Part shown: positions 11,249 through 22,011 of the stretch, one piece after another | Layout: the number at the start of each line of letters is the position of its first letter | How positions within the stretch are numbered: the first letter of the stretch is position 1 | Origin: Turritopsis dohrnii | Lineage: Eukaryota; Cnidaria; Hydrozoa; Anthoathecata; Oceaniidae | Length of the DNA: 64,000 nt | Assembly (NCBI GenBank): GCA_027922465.2 | Contig: BQMF02000669.1 | Coordinates: 62,001 to 126,000 of the forward strand | Direction: 5' to 3' | Notes under the pieces: generated by a model | The model's database searches: none | The model's input: the letters and a program-made list of their open reading frames with translations, nothing else | What the model was told of the DNA's origin: nothing | Translations under genes and position numbers: made by a program

Positions 11249-12508
11249 CTATGCTATATTAGTTTCAAAATAATTTAAATATATATCACCGCTATCAGCA
11301 ATAGTGTTTTGTTTTCTCCATGGGACTCTCGATCCTCTCACACTAGTAGATTTAAGAATTTCAAACGATAGTTTTGTTCGAACCCATGCAATGATATCTG
11401 AATAGTCTGCGCTTTGTTTAATAGAAATTTTCCTTGCAAGTTCCTGAATAAAGTTTTGGCACTCTTTGCCCATTCCGCCGTTCGTACCCATCACAAGTGG
11501 TGTAAATGTCCCATGCTCTACGTGAATAGTCCTGTCATTGTATGATCTCTTTTTCTCACTCTCTTGATGTTTAAAGATTTCAGACGTTTCTTAACTTTGG
11601 TAACTTTTGGAATTAACGTGCGTAATACGAACATCGAAGAATGCCGTTTGTCCAAAGCGCCAAAAGTCGTTGGCCATGATGTCTAACCTTGCATCGTCGC
11701 TCGTTATGGTAGACTTTAAACGAAATTGTTCCTCTGTGACAGGTAGAAGATGGGGTTCTGCTTGTACGTTATGGCAGACACGGTTGAGCAATGACGTCAA
11801 TAGGTCGCGAATATTGTCGTGGCGCTTTGTTACAGATCCACCCTCTTTACAAGACAAAGCATGATTGACAGAAAATGTATCACCACAAGCACAAAAGCTG
11901 GGAAGCTCACTGAGTGGTAAATTATAACGAAGTCGTACAGCATCAATGAATTCCCGTTTATTAAGATTCAGTCCTTGTTCAGCAAGTGGAATAGCACTCA
12001 ACCATGAACTTGCTCCTTTATCACGTGATTGATAGATGAATGGAGCCAGATCTGCAGGAACCGACGAATCAATACGAGTAATCTTTTCCTTTGTCAAAAT
12101 TGCCTTCGCATTCGAGTGTTCTTCGTGCAACTGTTTCGATGTTTTTCCATCACTAGTGACGCTAGGCATGATGTCGTTTTGAGCGATGATTGATTCGACA
12201 TGCAGTTTAGTGATTGTTTTTGAGCCAGAATATTGGGTTTCGGCATCTTGCGTAAGGATAGGAAATCCCATGCCTCCATATTTTGGTGAAAGAGACAATA
12301 ACTCCCTAAAATAATCAGGCAACGACTGTTCCTGCCCAAAAAGAGTTGGGATGAAGTGATCGTTTATAACATTCTCGACCGGTTCAAGATAACTTTCAAA
12401 ACCCGCAATTGTACGCCTTTGTAAAAGCTGTATATGCAGCATGAGGTTCTGTTTTGGCAATTTCTGTAAGCTTGTGAATTTCTGCAGTCCAGTTGTCCAC
12501 TTTATCAT
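11249..12508 (-). pseudogene. RLE retrotransposon C-terminus: Cys/His cluster and endonuclease-like domain
   Basis: The main frame carries YGGMGFPILTQ, a linker, then LPSFCACGDTFSVNHALSCKEGG, a C-x-C-x7-H-x3-C cluster. It is followed by RHDNIRDLLTS, DDARLDI and FFDVRITH. The spaced acidic residues in DARLDI and FFDVR resemble the catalytic core of restriction-like endonucleases (inference). An in-frame TAA at 11591 interrupts it. The frame then continues as GTFTPLVMGTNGGMGKEC and ends with WVRTKLSFEILKS..VRGSR. The closing block is shared with the copies at 52.0 and 57.2 kb. Confidence 0.7.
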
Positions 12509-13829
12509 TGCAGTAAGAGTCCTTGAACGAATTGGTACCGATTACTGCACCCAGATGTCTTTTTCCTTCAACGGTGATGTTAATAGAGTTTTTGAATAAC
12601 TGTTCCGCGTGAATGGCAAGCTCTGGATTTTGCAATAAGCCATGTCTTAGAGCCATTGACATAGTAGCCAAATTTTACTCCCTCTTTAACAAGGTTTTCA
12701 TACCAATTATGCAATCTCTCTACTTTTCCACCTGCAGCAGCATCATCGGCTAACCATACTTGTTTGACGGCTGGTTCTATTATCTTCATGTAGTTAATAA
12801 GAGGAACAGTGCTTAGCGAGTACCATGTCATGGCTAACGGATCCCCTTGTGTTGTCCCTTCTCGTGATTCGATCTCAGCACCGCCGGTTATAATAAGACG
12901 TGAGGCTTTCCGATACGTATTGATGACATAGACTGATAAAACTGGGCATGTAATTCGAAAGTTGTGTAAACCAACAGAACGATTCATTGAATTAAATGCA
13001 TTTTTGGCGTCAATAAGAAGGACTGCATCTGTTGATTCGATCTCGTAAATTTCTCTCATCGCGTGAATCGCTGCTTCTGCCCCTGCTCCGTGACCTGCGC
13101 TTGTTTGAAGGGGTCCAGCGGCGGTTTTTATATCAACATTGACCGTCCATGCAATAGCTTTCCGACTATTCGTCTTAGCACTTCCCCGACACCGATTGGT
13201 CGCACTCCTGGGTTTTTATCGATAGGTATCAACCGTGATGACAAGTATGCTTCTAAAGTGTCAGGATGATGATATATTGTCGCGAGACGTTTTGTCATGG
13301 GTGCTATTTCCTCACGTAGTTCTTTTCCTTCAATGCTAAAATTTTTAGAGCATAGAATTCGACGGTATAATTCTGAGTCCATACCTGAAGGACCGGCTGA
13401 TCCTTTGGTTCGCAATGCAGCCTTATATACGGACTGTTCATCGATGGAATCAAACACGTGGGGTAAAATACAATCAACTGGTCCATACAAGAGAACTTCG
13501 TCAGTTATTGGAGCAGGGTCTGAATGTTTTTGTAAAAGATCTTTTTTAATTTTTTCTGACAAAGTCAACATGCCGCTAGAACTTTCCTTTTCAACAAATT
13601 TTATTGCAGCTGATAATTTGCCTTCCATAACAGGCTTAGAGAAGATCCTTGAAGTGTCCTCAATGCTTCTTGTCTTTTTAGAGGATATGAATCTATGTTG
13701 GATTGACTTGACTTCTCTAAATAATAAATCTATGTCTCCGTTTCTCCACATTTGTAATCTTCTGAAAATGCTATCTGAATGCTCCTTGCTCTTAGATCGC
13801 TGAGAGGGTTTTTGTAAGATCAATGATGG
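12396..13829 (-). pseudogene. RLE retrotransposon reverse transcriptase domain
   Basis: The reading runs through three frames. The first (13829 to about 13160) carries the pre-RT region and AYLSSRLIPIDKNPGVRP with IGVGEVLRRIVGK. After a shift it reads AGHGAGAEAAIHAMREIYEI, then motif A LLIDAKNAFNSMNR and motif B EGTTQGDPLAM, then VWLADD (motif C has Leu rather than the usual Tyr or Phe before ADD), and SKTWLIAK. Another shift near 12630 leads into HLGAVIGTNSFK and the thumb-like region. Similar blocks are found in the copy at 55-56.6 kb. Catalytic aspartates are present but the frames are disrupted. Confidence 0.75.
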
Positions 13830-13834
13830 TAAAA

Positions 13835-14073
13835 CAGGGACGACGGAAGGTTATTTTAGGTGGTACGGCGGGCGTAGCGAGCGAAACCCGCGAAGCGCCC
13901 GTAGGGCACTAAGCGGGTTATATGCAGCTGGGGGTTTGGGGGGGCGCTGTAAGCAGAGAACGAAACAGAGAAGAATTTTTTTTGTACGTTTATTATTCAA
14001 AAAAACCGACGAAAGTTATCGAAATTCTGGTACGGCGGTCGACGTACCTGCCGTACCCGGTGCGTCGTCCCTG
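13835..14073. mobile_element. 239-bp MITE, TIR CAGGGACGACG, 5-bp TSD TAAAA
   Basis: Perfect 11-bp terminal inverted repeats, CAGGGACGACG and CGTCGTCCCTG, are flanked by TAAAA on both sides (13830-13834 and 14074-14078). The interior is GC-rich and contains GCGGGCGTAGCGAGCG- and GCGAAGCGCCCG-type short hairpins and a G-run. Removing the element plus one TAAAA joins the host frame as FMILPSLILQKP, which matches the aligned MLLPNLLLQR of the copy at 61 kb, so the insertion is directly confirmed. A 5-bp duplication is not typical of the common superfamilies I know, so its class is open. Confidence 0.85.
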
Positions 14074-14099
14074 TAAAATCATGAATGCCCTTATGGAAA

Positions 14100-14531
14100 C
14101 GCTATTCAATTTAGAATTAGGATTGTTGAAATGTTTCAGCCAAAAGATCAGTTCTTTAATATACAACTTCCCTGCTCTCCCTGATGGTATATTGAAAACA
14201 TTTTTCCGAAAGTGTAAATGTTAGAAACGGCTTTAGCAAAGTCAATGTAGTGTAGGCTACCCCAAACGTCATTGTCAGAACATTTTAAGGCTCTGGGAAA
14301 GATCGATATGGGTGGGATATCAGCGACAGGTGGAACGACTACAGAATTAGAGTTTTTCACAACTTCTATCCCTTGCACAAAAACATTTTCATCCTCAGAT
14401 GAGTCATTGATAATACATTTAGCCGAAAAATTCACGCACGATCGCATATGTCTTTTTAATCCAGAAGCACTTCGACAAGTCTTTTTACAATGGAAACAAG
14501 AATGAGTGGTAATTACCTTGATGTTCACCAT
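14100..14531 (-). pseudogene. RLE retrotransposon N-terminus with C2HC finger
   Basis: The start MVNIKVITTHS is followed by CFHC-x12-H-x3-C, a C2HC zinc finger of the type that precedes the RT in R2-like elements. An acidic, low-complexity linker follows, then VPPVADIPPISIFPRALK. Near 14215 the reading changes frame and continues as FRKNVFNIPSGRAGKLYI, running on to the MITE at 14073. The matching N-terminal segment of another copy is at 61022-61510, where the finger is CGAC-x12-H-x3-C. The finger is expected to bind target DNA or element RNA. Confidence 0.6.
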
Positions 14532-14898
14532 GATGGTAGTTAAAGTTAATCATCCAAACGATAAATCAAAATCTCAAGTTCTTCTCCGTAGAGGAATATC
14601 GTATAAGAAAGGTTTTGTAAAAAATATAAACACTTCAACTTGGTACTAATTTCCATTATTCTCCCATTTCAAACACCATATTACAATAACCAATTTCACA
14701 TATAGCTTCTCTCTTCGTAACAGTGTCAAATCAATACGTGTAAATCAGAGATCTCAAAATTAAAGTTTTGTTCTCACAAAAAGATCTCAATTTTAATCAT
14801 AGAGTCAAAACACGTCTGCTCACGTTGAGTGTTGAGTGTTGGTTCATTCACAGTTGACAGATTTGCCGATAATACGAACACTAACTTGCGAAGGTTTA
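14532..14898. other. Intergenic sequence, nothing recognised
   Basis: AT-rich sequence upstream of the RLE retrotransposon N-terminus. It may include its 5' untranslated region, but no boundary is visible. Confidence 0.4.
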
Positions 14899-15234
14899 AT
14901 GCAAAAGTTCATAAACCAAAATTCAGAAGCCGTAAATGCTTTTACTTGTCAATGGAAAGACGAATTTAATTGGCTTTGTCCACCAATTTACCTAATTGGA
15001 AAGACGCTTTAACATTTGAGAGAGTGCAACAGTAAAGGACCATTGTTTGTCCCGATGTGGAAGTCGTCTGTTTTTTGGCCTTTGCTGACAACCAACGGAA
15101 TTGATTTTCTACCTTTAGTAAAGCATTATTTAATTTTGGATCCCTATTTTTTTAACCGTACGACAATCAAGTCTATGTTTGAAGGATATGCAAAATTTTC
15201 TTCCCTACCTTTGTACATAGATTTTTCTCGCTAA
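14899..15234 (+). pseudogene. DIRS-type polyprotein fragment (region after RNase H)
   Basis: From the ATG the frame reads AVNAFTCQWKDEFNWLCPPIYLIGK, then an in-frame TAA, then GPLFVPMWKSSVFWPLL. This parallels AVDTLQQEW...YAFPPFSVIG and VLITPAWQTQSWY of the DIRS element at 37.7 kb in this window, so it belongs to the domain that follows RNase H in DIRS-like retroelements. It represents a different DIRS lineage. Neither the RT nor a recombinase is adjacent. Confidence 0.5.
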
Positions 15235-15422
15235 TTATATTAAAAGTATAAGTCTAACAACCAACACGACGCTATTGGAAAGTATCTAATATCATATACA
15301 GCCGCCTATGATTCTTTTATAAAACACCTTTCAGAAGTCACAAACGAAAAATCCTGGCAGGTTTTCGCCCCGTGGCGGTACAATCTAAAGGGTTGCACCA
15401 GGAAACCTTATAATTATGTTAG

Positions 15423-16437
15423 TTGCCCCCGCAGCGAGCGTAAGCGAGCGAGGAGGCATAGTAGTTTCACGAGATAGGCGAATGTCAGTTTCCGATTTTG
15501 TTCATCATCTTCATCATCATCCTCCAACTTTCATGTTGACGTTACACGGTGGTATACAATTATTAGCTGACTTTGCTTTTTTTCCATGTCAAAGCATGAC
15601 ACCGTAGGTGGGAGACAGAATGTTTATTTTCCTAATTTATTATTATATTATACTATGTTATTTAGGAAGTTCGTATGCTAAAATTGCTTAGACATTTTTC
15701 ATATTACTTTTGTTCTGTTTTTGTGAAGTGAACGACAAGGATTTCAAAGCACAGCTTCAAATCTGGAATTTTGTCCATCATTTTTGTATATGTTTTAGCT
15801 CTAAATCTTTCATTCAATAAATTTTATTCAATGCACTGATTTTTGGCGGATCTTGCCTTAAAAAGATTTTAATTGGAGAAAGAAAGAAAAGTGACCAATT
15901 TTTTGAGGGGGGTGACTAAAGATTTTAATTGGATTTCTGTGTATGCAAGAAAGCCTACAAATTGTCGTTCTTCGTGTTTTTCTTCTTTCTGTCCTCCAAA
16001 GATCATGATCAATAAAACATTTTTATATTTTTTTCTTGTTTTTTTTGTAAACTTTGGCTATGTTTTGTTTCGAATCAAAGTTTGAAACGCAGATTTCTAA
16101 GGATTTTTTGCTTTATATAATTTTTTTTTTTTTTAAAGTTTTTTTTCTTCTTTTGGCTCTTACAGAATTTCTTTAAAAAATCTTAATCTTATTTTGAGTA
16201 TAAAAATACGTATCCATGGTTTTAGTTCACATATTTCTTTTGTTTGTAGCAAATACTTTCTGATGTTACTTGTTAAGCCTTATTTACACTTTTTGAAAGG
16301 TATATTAGCATCAGTGTGACATAGGACTAAGAGAAAACAAAAAGTAACAAGACTTTGTTTGTTTTTGTTTCCGTTGTATAGCTTGCAATGTATAGCTTGC
16401 TGCGTGTACAAATTGGAATGCTTGAGCGCGGGGGCAA
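15423..16437. mobile_element. Possible 1-kb element with TTGCCCCCGC termini
   Basis: A perfect 10-bp inverted repeat (TTGCCCCCGC and GCGGGGGCAA) brackets about 1.0 kb of AT-rich sequence without genes. The left end continues into AGCGAGCGTAAGCGAGCG, a hairpin-forming block resembling the start of the Helentron-like elements at 47 and 49 kb. I see no matching flanking duplication. It could be a Helentron-like element or a chance pairing of two GC-rich patches. Confidence 0.35.
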
Positions 16438-18077
16438 TTTTAGCTAAAGCTACATGCTAGTTATAGACTTAACGGCTTACACTCAGCATTGCAAGAAACA
16501 TTATTTTTAACTTAACCTTAACCGATATTTAGACAGATCAATGGTTATAATACCTATTGTACTTATGTATCTTATTTTACGAACCTTACCTTCCAAATAT
16601 AAGAAATCCATTAGTTACATTTTTCGAATAATTCCTGACTGGAAAGGAGGAAAAGTTAAGAGCTTGTGTTCTATTATATGGCCACTTGATTGCGCTTGAA
16701 AAATTATGTGATGAAGACCTTTATGCGTTGTTCCTAAGAGCATCCTGTGTTAACAGTTTTTTCTTCGCATGCACGAGTTACTTGGTGAAGACCTTGATGT
16801 GTTTTGCCTAATTATGGCTCATTTCAACCTTCAAAGCGTTTACTACATTTGGCGTCGGTTTACTGCATTTAGCAAAATTGCTACACTTGCCGGAGCTACT
16901 AGCTACAAGTCGGAATTACTACATTTGTTGTTGATTTTGTCGGTGTAACATCTGTGTGTTAGTGTTTGCATTTTCTGGTTATTTTTATTTGTTATTTCAA
17001 AGTTTTAATTCACCAGCCTTTCACAGGTGATTTTCTTACTATACTACGGACGCACACTTTCCAGTGTGTGTCAACCTTCAATTAAACCGTTCGTAGCTAC
17101 CGTAAATAACATTGTGAAACAGTTTCATTTAGAGGTCCTAAAACTTGGCCAACCTCGAACTCAGGGTTTCTTGCCTTTTCGACAAATGGTAATAAAAATT
17201 TGATCCTCGACCAGACGTCTTACATTCATCTTCAGAAGATTTTCTTCATTTGAAATAAAAACAAAAAAATAAATGAATCATTCTCCTTTCCGCGCTTTTA
17301 GAGTCTTCAAAGTTCCCTTACCGAAAATATACTATAAATATGAATATATAAATAATTATGAACGTAACACAGGCACGTAATTCTATTTTGAAAATCTCTT
17401 TCAAAACATTTATTGCATAAATATGTTCGGTGTTTTACCTACTTATTCACAAACAAATAGACTTTCTTCTTATAAAATTTTGAATTTCAAAATTTATTAT
17501 TTGATGACGCGCCATGATAAATATAATGCAATTCCGCCTTAACTCATGCAAAGTTTCGTCACGAAGGAAATGATCCACATATTGTGTATTTCTCTAGAAA
17601 TCCAATAAGTTTTATAAAGTCCAATTTGTGGAGAGTTATCTATTTCCAAAGCAACGATCAGTTAAGGTACCTATGGATTTCGTACGTAACAAAAAAAGAG
17701 GAAGTGCATACTTTTTTCCACCCTTTGCTGTGACGTAACAATTAATTTACGAAACTCATAGAAACCCACTCCTCGCTTTAAAACAACGGATTTTCTGACT
17801 TATTCACCTTTGGTTAATTTTAATAACCGCAAGCGGATATATTAAAGAAGATAAGCCAATCCAAAATCCGACAATGATACATGCTTAAACTTGTACAAAT
17901 TATAATCTTTTTGTGAGGAGTAAAACGTGTTAAGGTTGCTGTAGGCATGTAAACAGAAAGGCGTGAGCCAAAAGAAAATAGAAAAAAGAAATATCTTTTC
18001 CCTGATAAGATGTACAATAGCTCAGACGTGTTATTGTAATATTTTGATTATTTTCTTCTTATATTGAAAATAACTAG
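16438..18077. other. Intergenic sequence, nothing recognised
   Basis: AT-rich; only short chance frames (for example 17820-18017 minus). No shared repeat detected. Confidence 0.5.
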
Positions 18078-18269
18078 TCAGGGAAAAGTGACTGATTTCA
18101 AAAATTTAGTCGGGGAAAAGTGACTAAAGTTCGCGGATTTAATTTGGCGCAGCCAGAAAAAAGTTAAATTTAGCGCGGATTTAATTTGGCGATTTTTGGC
18201 ATTTTGCGCCAATTGCGCCAAATTTTCTCCGCGCCAAAATTTCTCCTATTAAGGTAAAGCTTTCCCTGA
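18078..18269. mobile_element. Small TIR element with GCGGATTTAATTTGGCG motifs
   Basis: TCAGGGAAA at the left and TTTCCCTGA at the right form 9-bp inverted ends. Inside, GCGGATTTAATTTGGCG occurs twice and GCGCCAAATTTTCTCCGCG supplies the inverted counterpart, so the element is largely self-complementary. About 190 bp, non-coding. The flanks do not give a clear target duplication. Confidence 0.5.
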
Positions 18270-18514
18270 TAGGTTATACTGACAACAAAATCGAAACTGA
18301 ATATAAAAGTGATAGTTCAAATTAAAAAAATGGAATCTTCTTTTTCATTTTCCTTAGGGGTAAGATAAGGGGTGAAATCTTCTTTTAAAAGTACTTTATA
18401 GAATGTTTTAATAAGCTTTTAAAACATCCTAGCTTGTGTGCATTCATTACGATTTTACATACTTTCGTGAAGAGAATTTCGCAGATTCTAAAGCATAGGC
18501 TAAACTGGCCCTAC

Positions 18515-18591
18515 AGCCGGAGGAAAAGAAGTAGTACTGCTAGTAGTACTCCAAGGGTGTTTCAAACGGTAATCGCTTTTGCTGCTACCGT
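18515..18591 (-). mobile_element. Helentron-like element, terminal fragment
   Basis: The minus strand reads TTACGGTAGCAGC, AAAGCGATTACCGT, AAACACCCTTGGA, then a CTA/TACTACT run and a CCGGC block. This is the same 5' end as the two full copies at 47045 and 49151. Similarity fades after the trinucleotide run, so it is truncated or decayed. Confidence 0.7.
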
Positions 18592-18715
18592 AACATCGTG
18601 TAAAGACACATTATTCTTTACGTGAGACAAAACTCGTTTTGGAATAAAGTCTCAGCAATCACTCACAAGTTGCTAGGCAGCTAGTTGTTTGTTGACAGTT
18701 CTATATCGTTATCTT

Positions 18716-18781
18716 ATTTGGGCAGCTAGTTGTTGAGTCAGTCATTTTATTTGGGCAGCTAGTTGTTGAGTCAGTCATCGA
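18716..18781. repeat. 33-bp tandem duplication
   Basis: Two adjacent copies of a 33-bp unit containing GGGCAGCTAGTTGTTGAGTC. A related partial copy (GGCAGCTAGTTGTTTGTTG) occurs about 45 bp upstream. Confidence 0.85.
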
Positions 18782-18925
18782 TTTTTGAAACACCTCTATT
18801 CGTTTACTTTTAAGAAGAACAAAAATATCCGTTACAAATTTACACGTTGAATTTTACATATGTTACAGCTAGAAAAATGATAAGATAATGTAAAACCAAA
18901 ATAAGATGAAAATCTATTAGAACCG

Positions 18926-19000
18926 CATCAAAAGTACGACTTCATCAAAAGTACGACTTCGTCAAAAGTACGACTTCGTCAAAAGTACGACTTCGTCAAA
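18926..19000. repeat. 17-bp tandem repeat abutting a stop codon
   Basis: About 4.4 copies of CTTCGTCAAAAGTACGA with few differences. The array ends directly at the TGA of the minus-strand secreted-protein gene, so it forms the beginning of that gene's 3' untranslated region. Confidence 0.9.
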
Positions 19001-19672
19001 TCATGGAGCGCAGCATTCACCGTAACACCCTGGTATTTGGAACTCACATATATTACACGATACCCCATGTTCAAACATGCAGGTAGCACAACGCGTGCTG
19101 CAAGGCTCGCTTTCATCTCCAAATCCACGTGCTACCTCGATGACATCAAGTTTTTTTTCTTGTTTCCTTAAAAACATATCTTGAAAGAAGTTTACCATTG
19201 GAATGAAAGCCCTTGCAAACTTGATAGGAACTTTAACGAAATTCTTTTCGAGGTCTTCTGTATTGTCTCGTTGGCTTTGTTTGTTGAAATCATTCTTCTT
19301 GATCTGAAGGTCTGTAACATTTACTTTTGAAGAATTAATCTTATCGAATTTAGAATCTTTCATGTTTTTAATGAACTTTATTTCTGTTGATTTTTTCTCC
19401 TTTGAATAATCAACAACCTTGATACTGGAATTGAAGCGGGTCTTTTTCGGAAACGCAAGTGTACTGGATAAGGTTATGAGTACCATCAAAATCATCTAAA
19501 ACCCAATCACATTTATTCACGAGTTTTTACAAAATGAATATGTTAAGATCATTTACTCATTAACATTTTTTCTTTATCAGAGTGTCGTCGATGAATATCA
19601 TCTTTATGATTCTGCAACTTATGATCTTTAACTAAATAACCCGTGAATCAGAAATAATCTACATACCTCCAT
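19001..19672 (-). CDS. Secreted cysteine-rich protein precursor, two exons
   Basis: The minus strand has ATGGAG (19672-19667) followed at once by GTATGT, a good splice donor. A 171-bp intron (19666-19496) ends in a pyrimidine-rich TTTTAG and enters the long second exon in frame; the start context AAAATGG is favourable. Exon 2 begins MILMVLITLSSTLAFP, giving a classic signal peptide with a likely cut after TLA. The middle is Lys/Ser/Asn-rich and charged, with many basic residues that could serve as processing sites. The last 33 residues hold eight cysteines spaced C-x3-C-x2-C-x7-C-x2-C-x6-C-x3-CC, ending in Ala-Pro. Total 166 residues. The pattern suits a disulfide-bonded secreted peptide (matrix, defence, signalling or venom type). 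I do not recognise the family and assign no function. If the intron is not used, translation could start at 19495 with the signal peptide intact. Confidence 0.65.
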
Positions 19673-19802
19673 TTTGATTATCGTCTTGAAGGAAATTAAT
19701 CACAAAGAGTTTTACAAGAAAGTAGTTAGAAGTAGTTTGGTTTTCCTCTTTACCGCCTGCAGTTCGAGGTTTGCTGATTTTAGTGTTCAACCTATCCTGT
19801 GA

Positions 19803-19809
19803 TTTATAC
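19803..19809 (-). promoter_or_regulatory. Possible TATA box of the secreted-protein gene
   Basis: The minus strand reads AGTATAAATC about 130 bp upstream of the first ATG, a plausible core promoter position with a transcription start near 19775. Supported by motif and position only. Confidence 0.3.
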
Positions 19810-21829
19810 TTCTTCAGACCACGAAAATATGGTAAACAGAATAATTTGTGGTTTTCAAATCAAGCTTCCCTCTTTTTATTTTGCCAAAAACAGATAAAAA
19901 AAATATGTGTGATTTCAGCTGACTGTAAGTGTTTAACAATCACGCGTGGTATTATTGTTTGTCTTCCAATGGAAAGCATCATTCATCATTTTTCATTAAT
20001 AAAATGGAGTTAAATAACTATTGAAAATTTGTTTGCGTTACATACTAACAACCACCCGCATACATTTCTTTAAAATAATTTTGGTTTTAACTGTGGTTTT
20101 CAGTCAAAACACACTTGGATCTGCATCAAAACTTTTTCATTATGGTAAATAAAACCTAAGTGTTTTTCTTGTGCATTTCATTATTCATTGCTGTTGCATG
20201 TTTATTGCAAATGGAATTACAAAAGTCATTAATTATTTTATGGCCGTGTATGAATGTCCCAAGCCTCATAAGTATTTCGGTGTATGGAGAAGGCGTCGAT
20301 TAATGACGTTAAAATGCGCTCGTAAGAAAGGATATGTTCATCATTCGATAAGGAGTAATCAGTGAATAAATAATGGCGGGTCGAATAATTTTAATTGCAG
20401 TTTTAATGATGGAGCTTAAGTTTTCTTTCTAGCTATAATACAGGAAACAACAAATTAACCAGTCATTCAACGTTGTAACAGTATCTAATCACATTTATCA
20501 ACACACACGCTCTTTAACCACACGACTGTCAACTTCAAACATCTGCTTAATGCTGTTTGTGGTTACGCTGGTCAGCTTGTTTGCGCAGACAAACACCAGT
20601 CATGACGTCAAAATCGACGTCAAGTGTTGTTTTTGTCGTTCCGTTCATGAAAAAGAACTGGAAATTATAAGTTGGTTCAACTCAAGTAAAGTGTTATTAC
20701 TAAAACAATCTTTATTTTTCGTATGATCTTAATAAAAGGTGAAATGGCATCTGCTCAAAACCAATCTCTTTGGATATCACGGAAGCCCTAGAGGGAAAAT
20801 TTCTCTTAACAAAATATTTTCCTGCTTCCTGTCAGTGACTGCAGATGTATTAAATGAGTGGATACCTTGGGTGGGAATAGAAAACACAAAATTTTTTCAA
20901 TGTCAAAACCAGCCTCTATTTGATCCCAGATCAAAAAAATTCACAAAACCTACTATTTAAAAACAAAGACATCGAAGCATTAGTATAAAATCATTTCAAA
21001 CAAGTAGTAAAGTGGATGATGTTGACGGCCACCAGCTAATCTACATGGAATTCTAAATGTAGTATGGGCGATGGCGTTTGTTTATGTACCGCCCTCTTTT
21101 CGCCTTCTTAATCTTGCGCCAAATGTATTGCATGGATTCATCTTTACTTTTCTTGAACAGACAACCAGGATAATAGTACGGTATCGATCGTTGAATTTTA
21201 TCGCTACGCACCGACGCAACCTAAACAGTTAGAGAAAAAACATTATGACGTCATCAGCTTTTTATGACTTGGTTGCAAATATGACATCATTAACTACTAA
21301 ATGTTCACAGAGACGCTATTCAACTTGAAATCTTTTTTAAATTTAAAATCCTTTCGTTCATTCCTGACATCGAAAACGTGACGTGATTTTTTATCGCTCT
21401 AATTTCCATTGTTGATTGATTGATTGATGCAAAGATAAATTTTCATGGATTACATTTGCAGTTCGGGAAAAGTATTTTAATTCAAGTCGAAGTTCGATAG
21501 TTTCAAGGTCTGATAGTTTCAGTTTTCCAGATCAGTTGAAATAACAAGCAAGGAAATATGAAATATTATATTCTGAACAAAAAACCCAAATATAGCTAAG
21601 TAAACGGGTTGGTGTAATCTGTATTAGATGTTTCCAATAAATAGAATAGAATAGCTTATGAAGCATGGACTTTGCAGCTGTTGACAATTTGCTAACTATG
21701 GTCTCATCAGTAAGCAGAGTTGATCTTCACTACCCTAACTTTCACTGTAACTCTAATACACGCTGTCGAACCATGTCTATTCACAATTTGAATGAAAGCA
21801 TTTTGATTTTCATATGAAATGATTTAAAG
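19810..21829. other. Intergenic sequence, nothing recognised
   Basis: Contains short frames such as 20739-20960, which I cannot assign to any family, and no clear repeat. Confidence 0.45.
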
Positions 21830-21985
21830 TTTATCTCAACCGATTTGGCAGTTCGAACATTTTTTATGATTGCTAAGTCAAAATAAATGATTTTAGAAAA
21901 TCGATTAAACTTTTATGTTTTTTAATATCAATTTGGGGGTCTCAGCGCAAAGATAAAATTAATAAATTATTTGAATGAATACATT
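21830..21985. repeat. Repeat shared in inverted orientation with 31155-31228, plus mariner fragment
   Basis: The first 70 bp (containing CGATTTGGCAGTTCGAACAT) recurs inverted at 31155-31228. It is followed by AATTTGGGGGTCTCAGCGCA, a piece of the interior of the mariner-type element found at 24647 and 28685. The two repeats bracket the whole mariner cluster. Confidence 0.65.
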
Positions 21986-22011
21986 ATTTTAAAACACATT
22001 AAAAACATATA

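Larger units (their letters stand above)
11249..14531 (-). mobile_element. Non-LTR retrotransposon with C-terminal RLE-like module, copy 1
   Basis: The order on the minus strand is a C2HC finger, a linker, the RT, a CxCx7Hx3C cluster and an endonuclease-like domain. That order is the plan of R2-superclade elements that use a restriction-like endonuclease (RLE), but the RT sequence signatures (RLIPIDKNPGVRPIGVGEVLRR, GTTQGDPLAM, ADD) are their own. At least four frame changes and one in-frame TAA (11591) show it is dead. A 239-bp MITE interrupts it at 13835-14073. Three further copies of the family lie at 52000-56598, 56588-57262 and 61022-61510. I do not know a family name for it. Confidence 0.75.

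Noticed and set aside
20739..20960. 73-codon frame with a plausible composition
   Set aside because: No recognisable domain, no splice-site support and no homologue in the window; not enough to call a gene.
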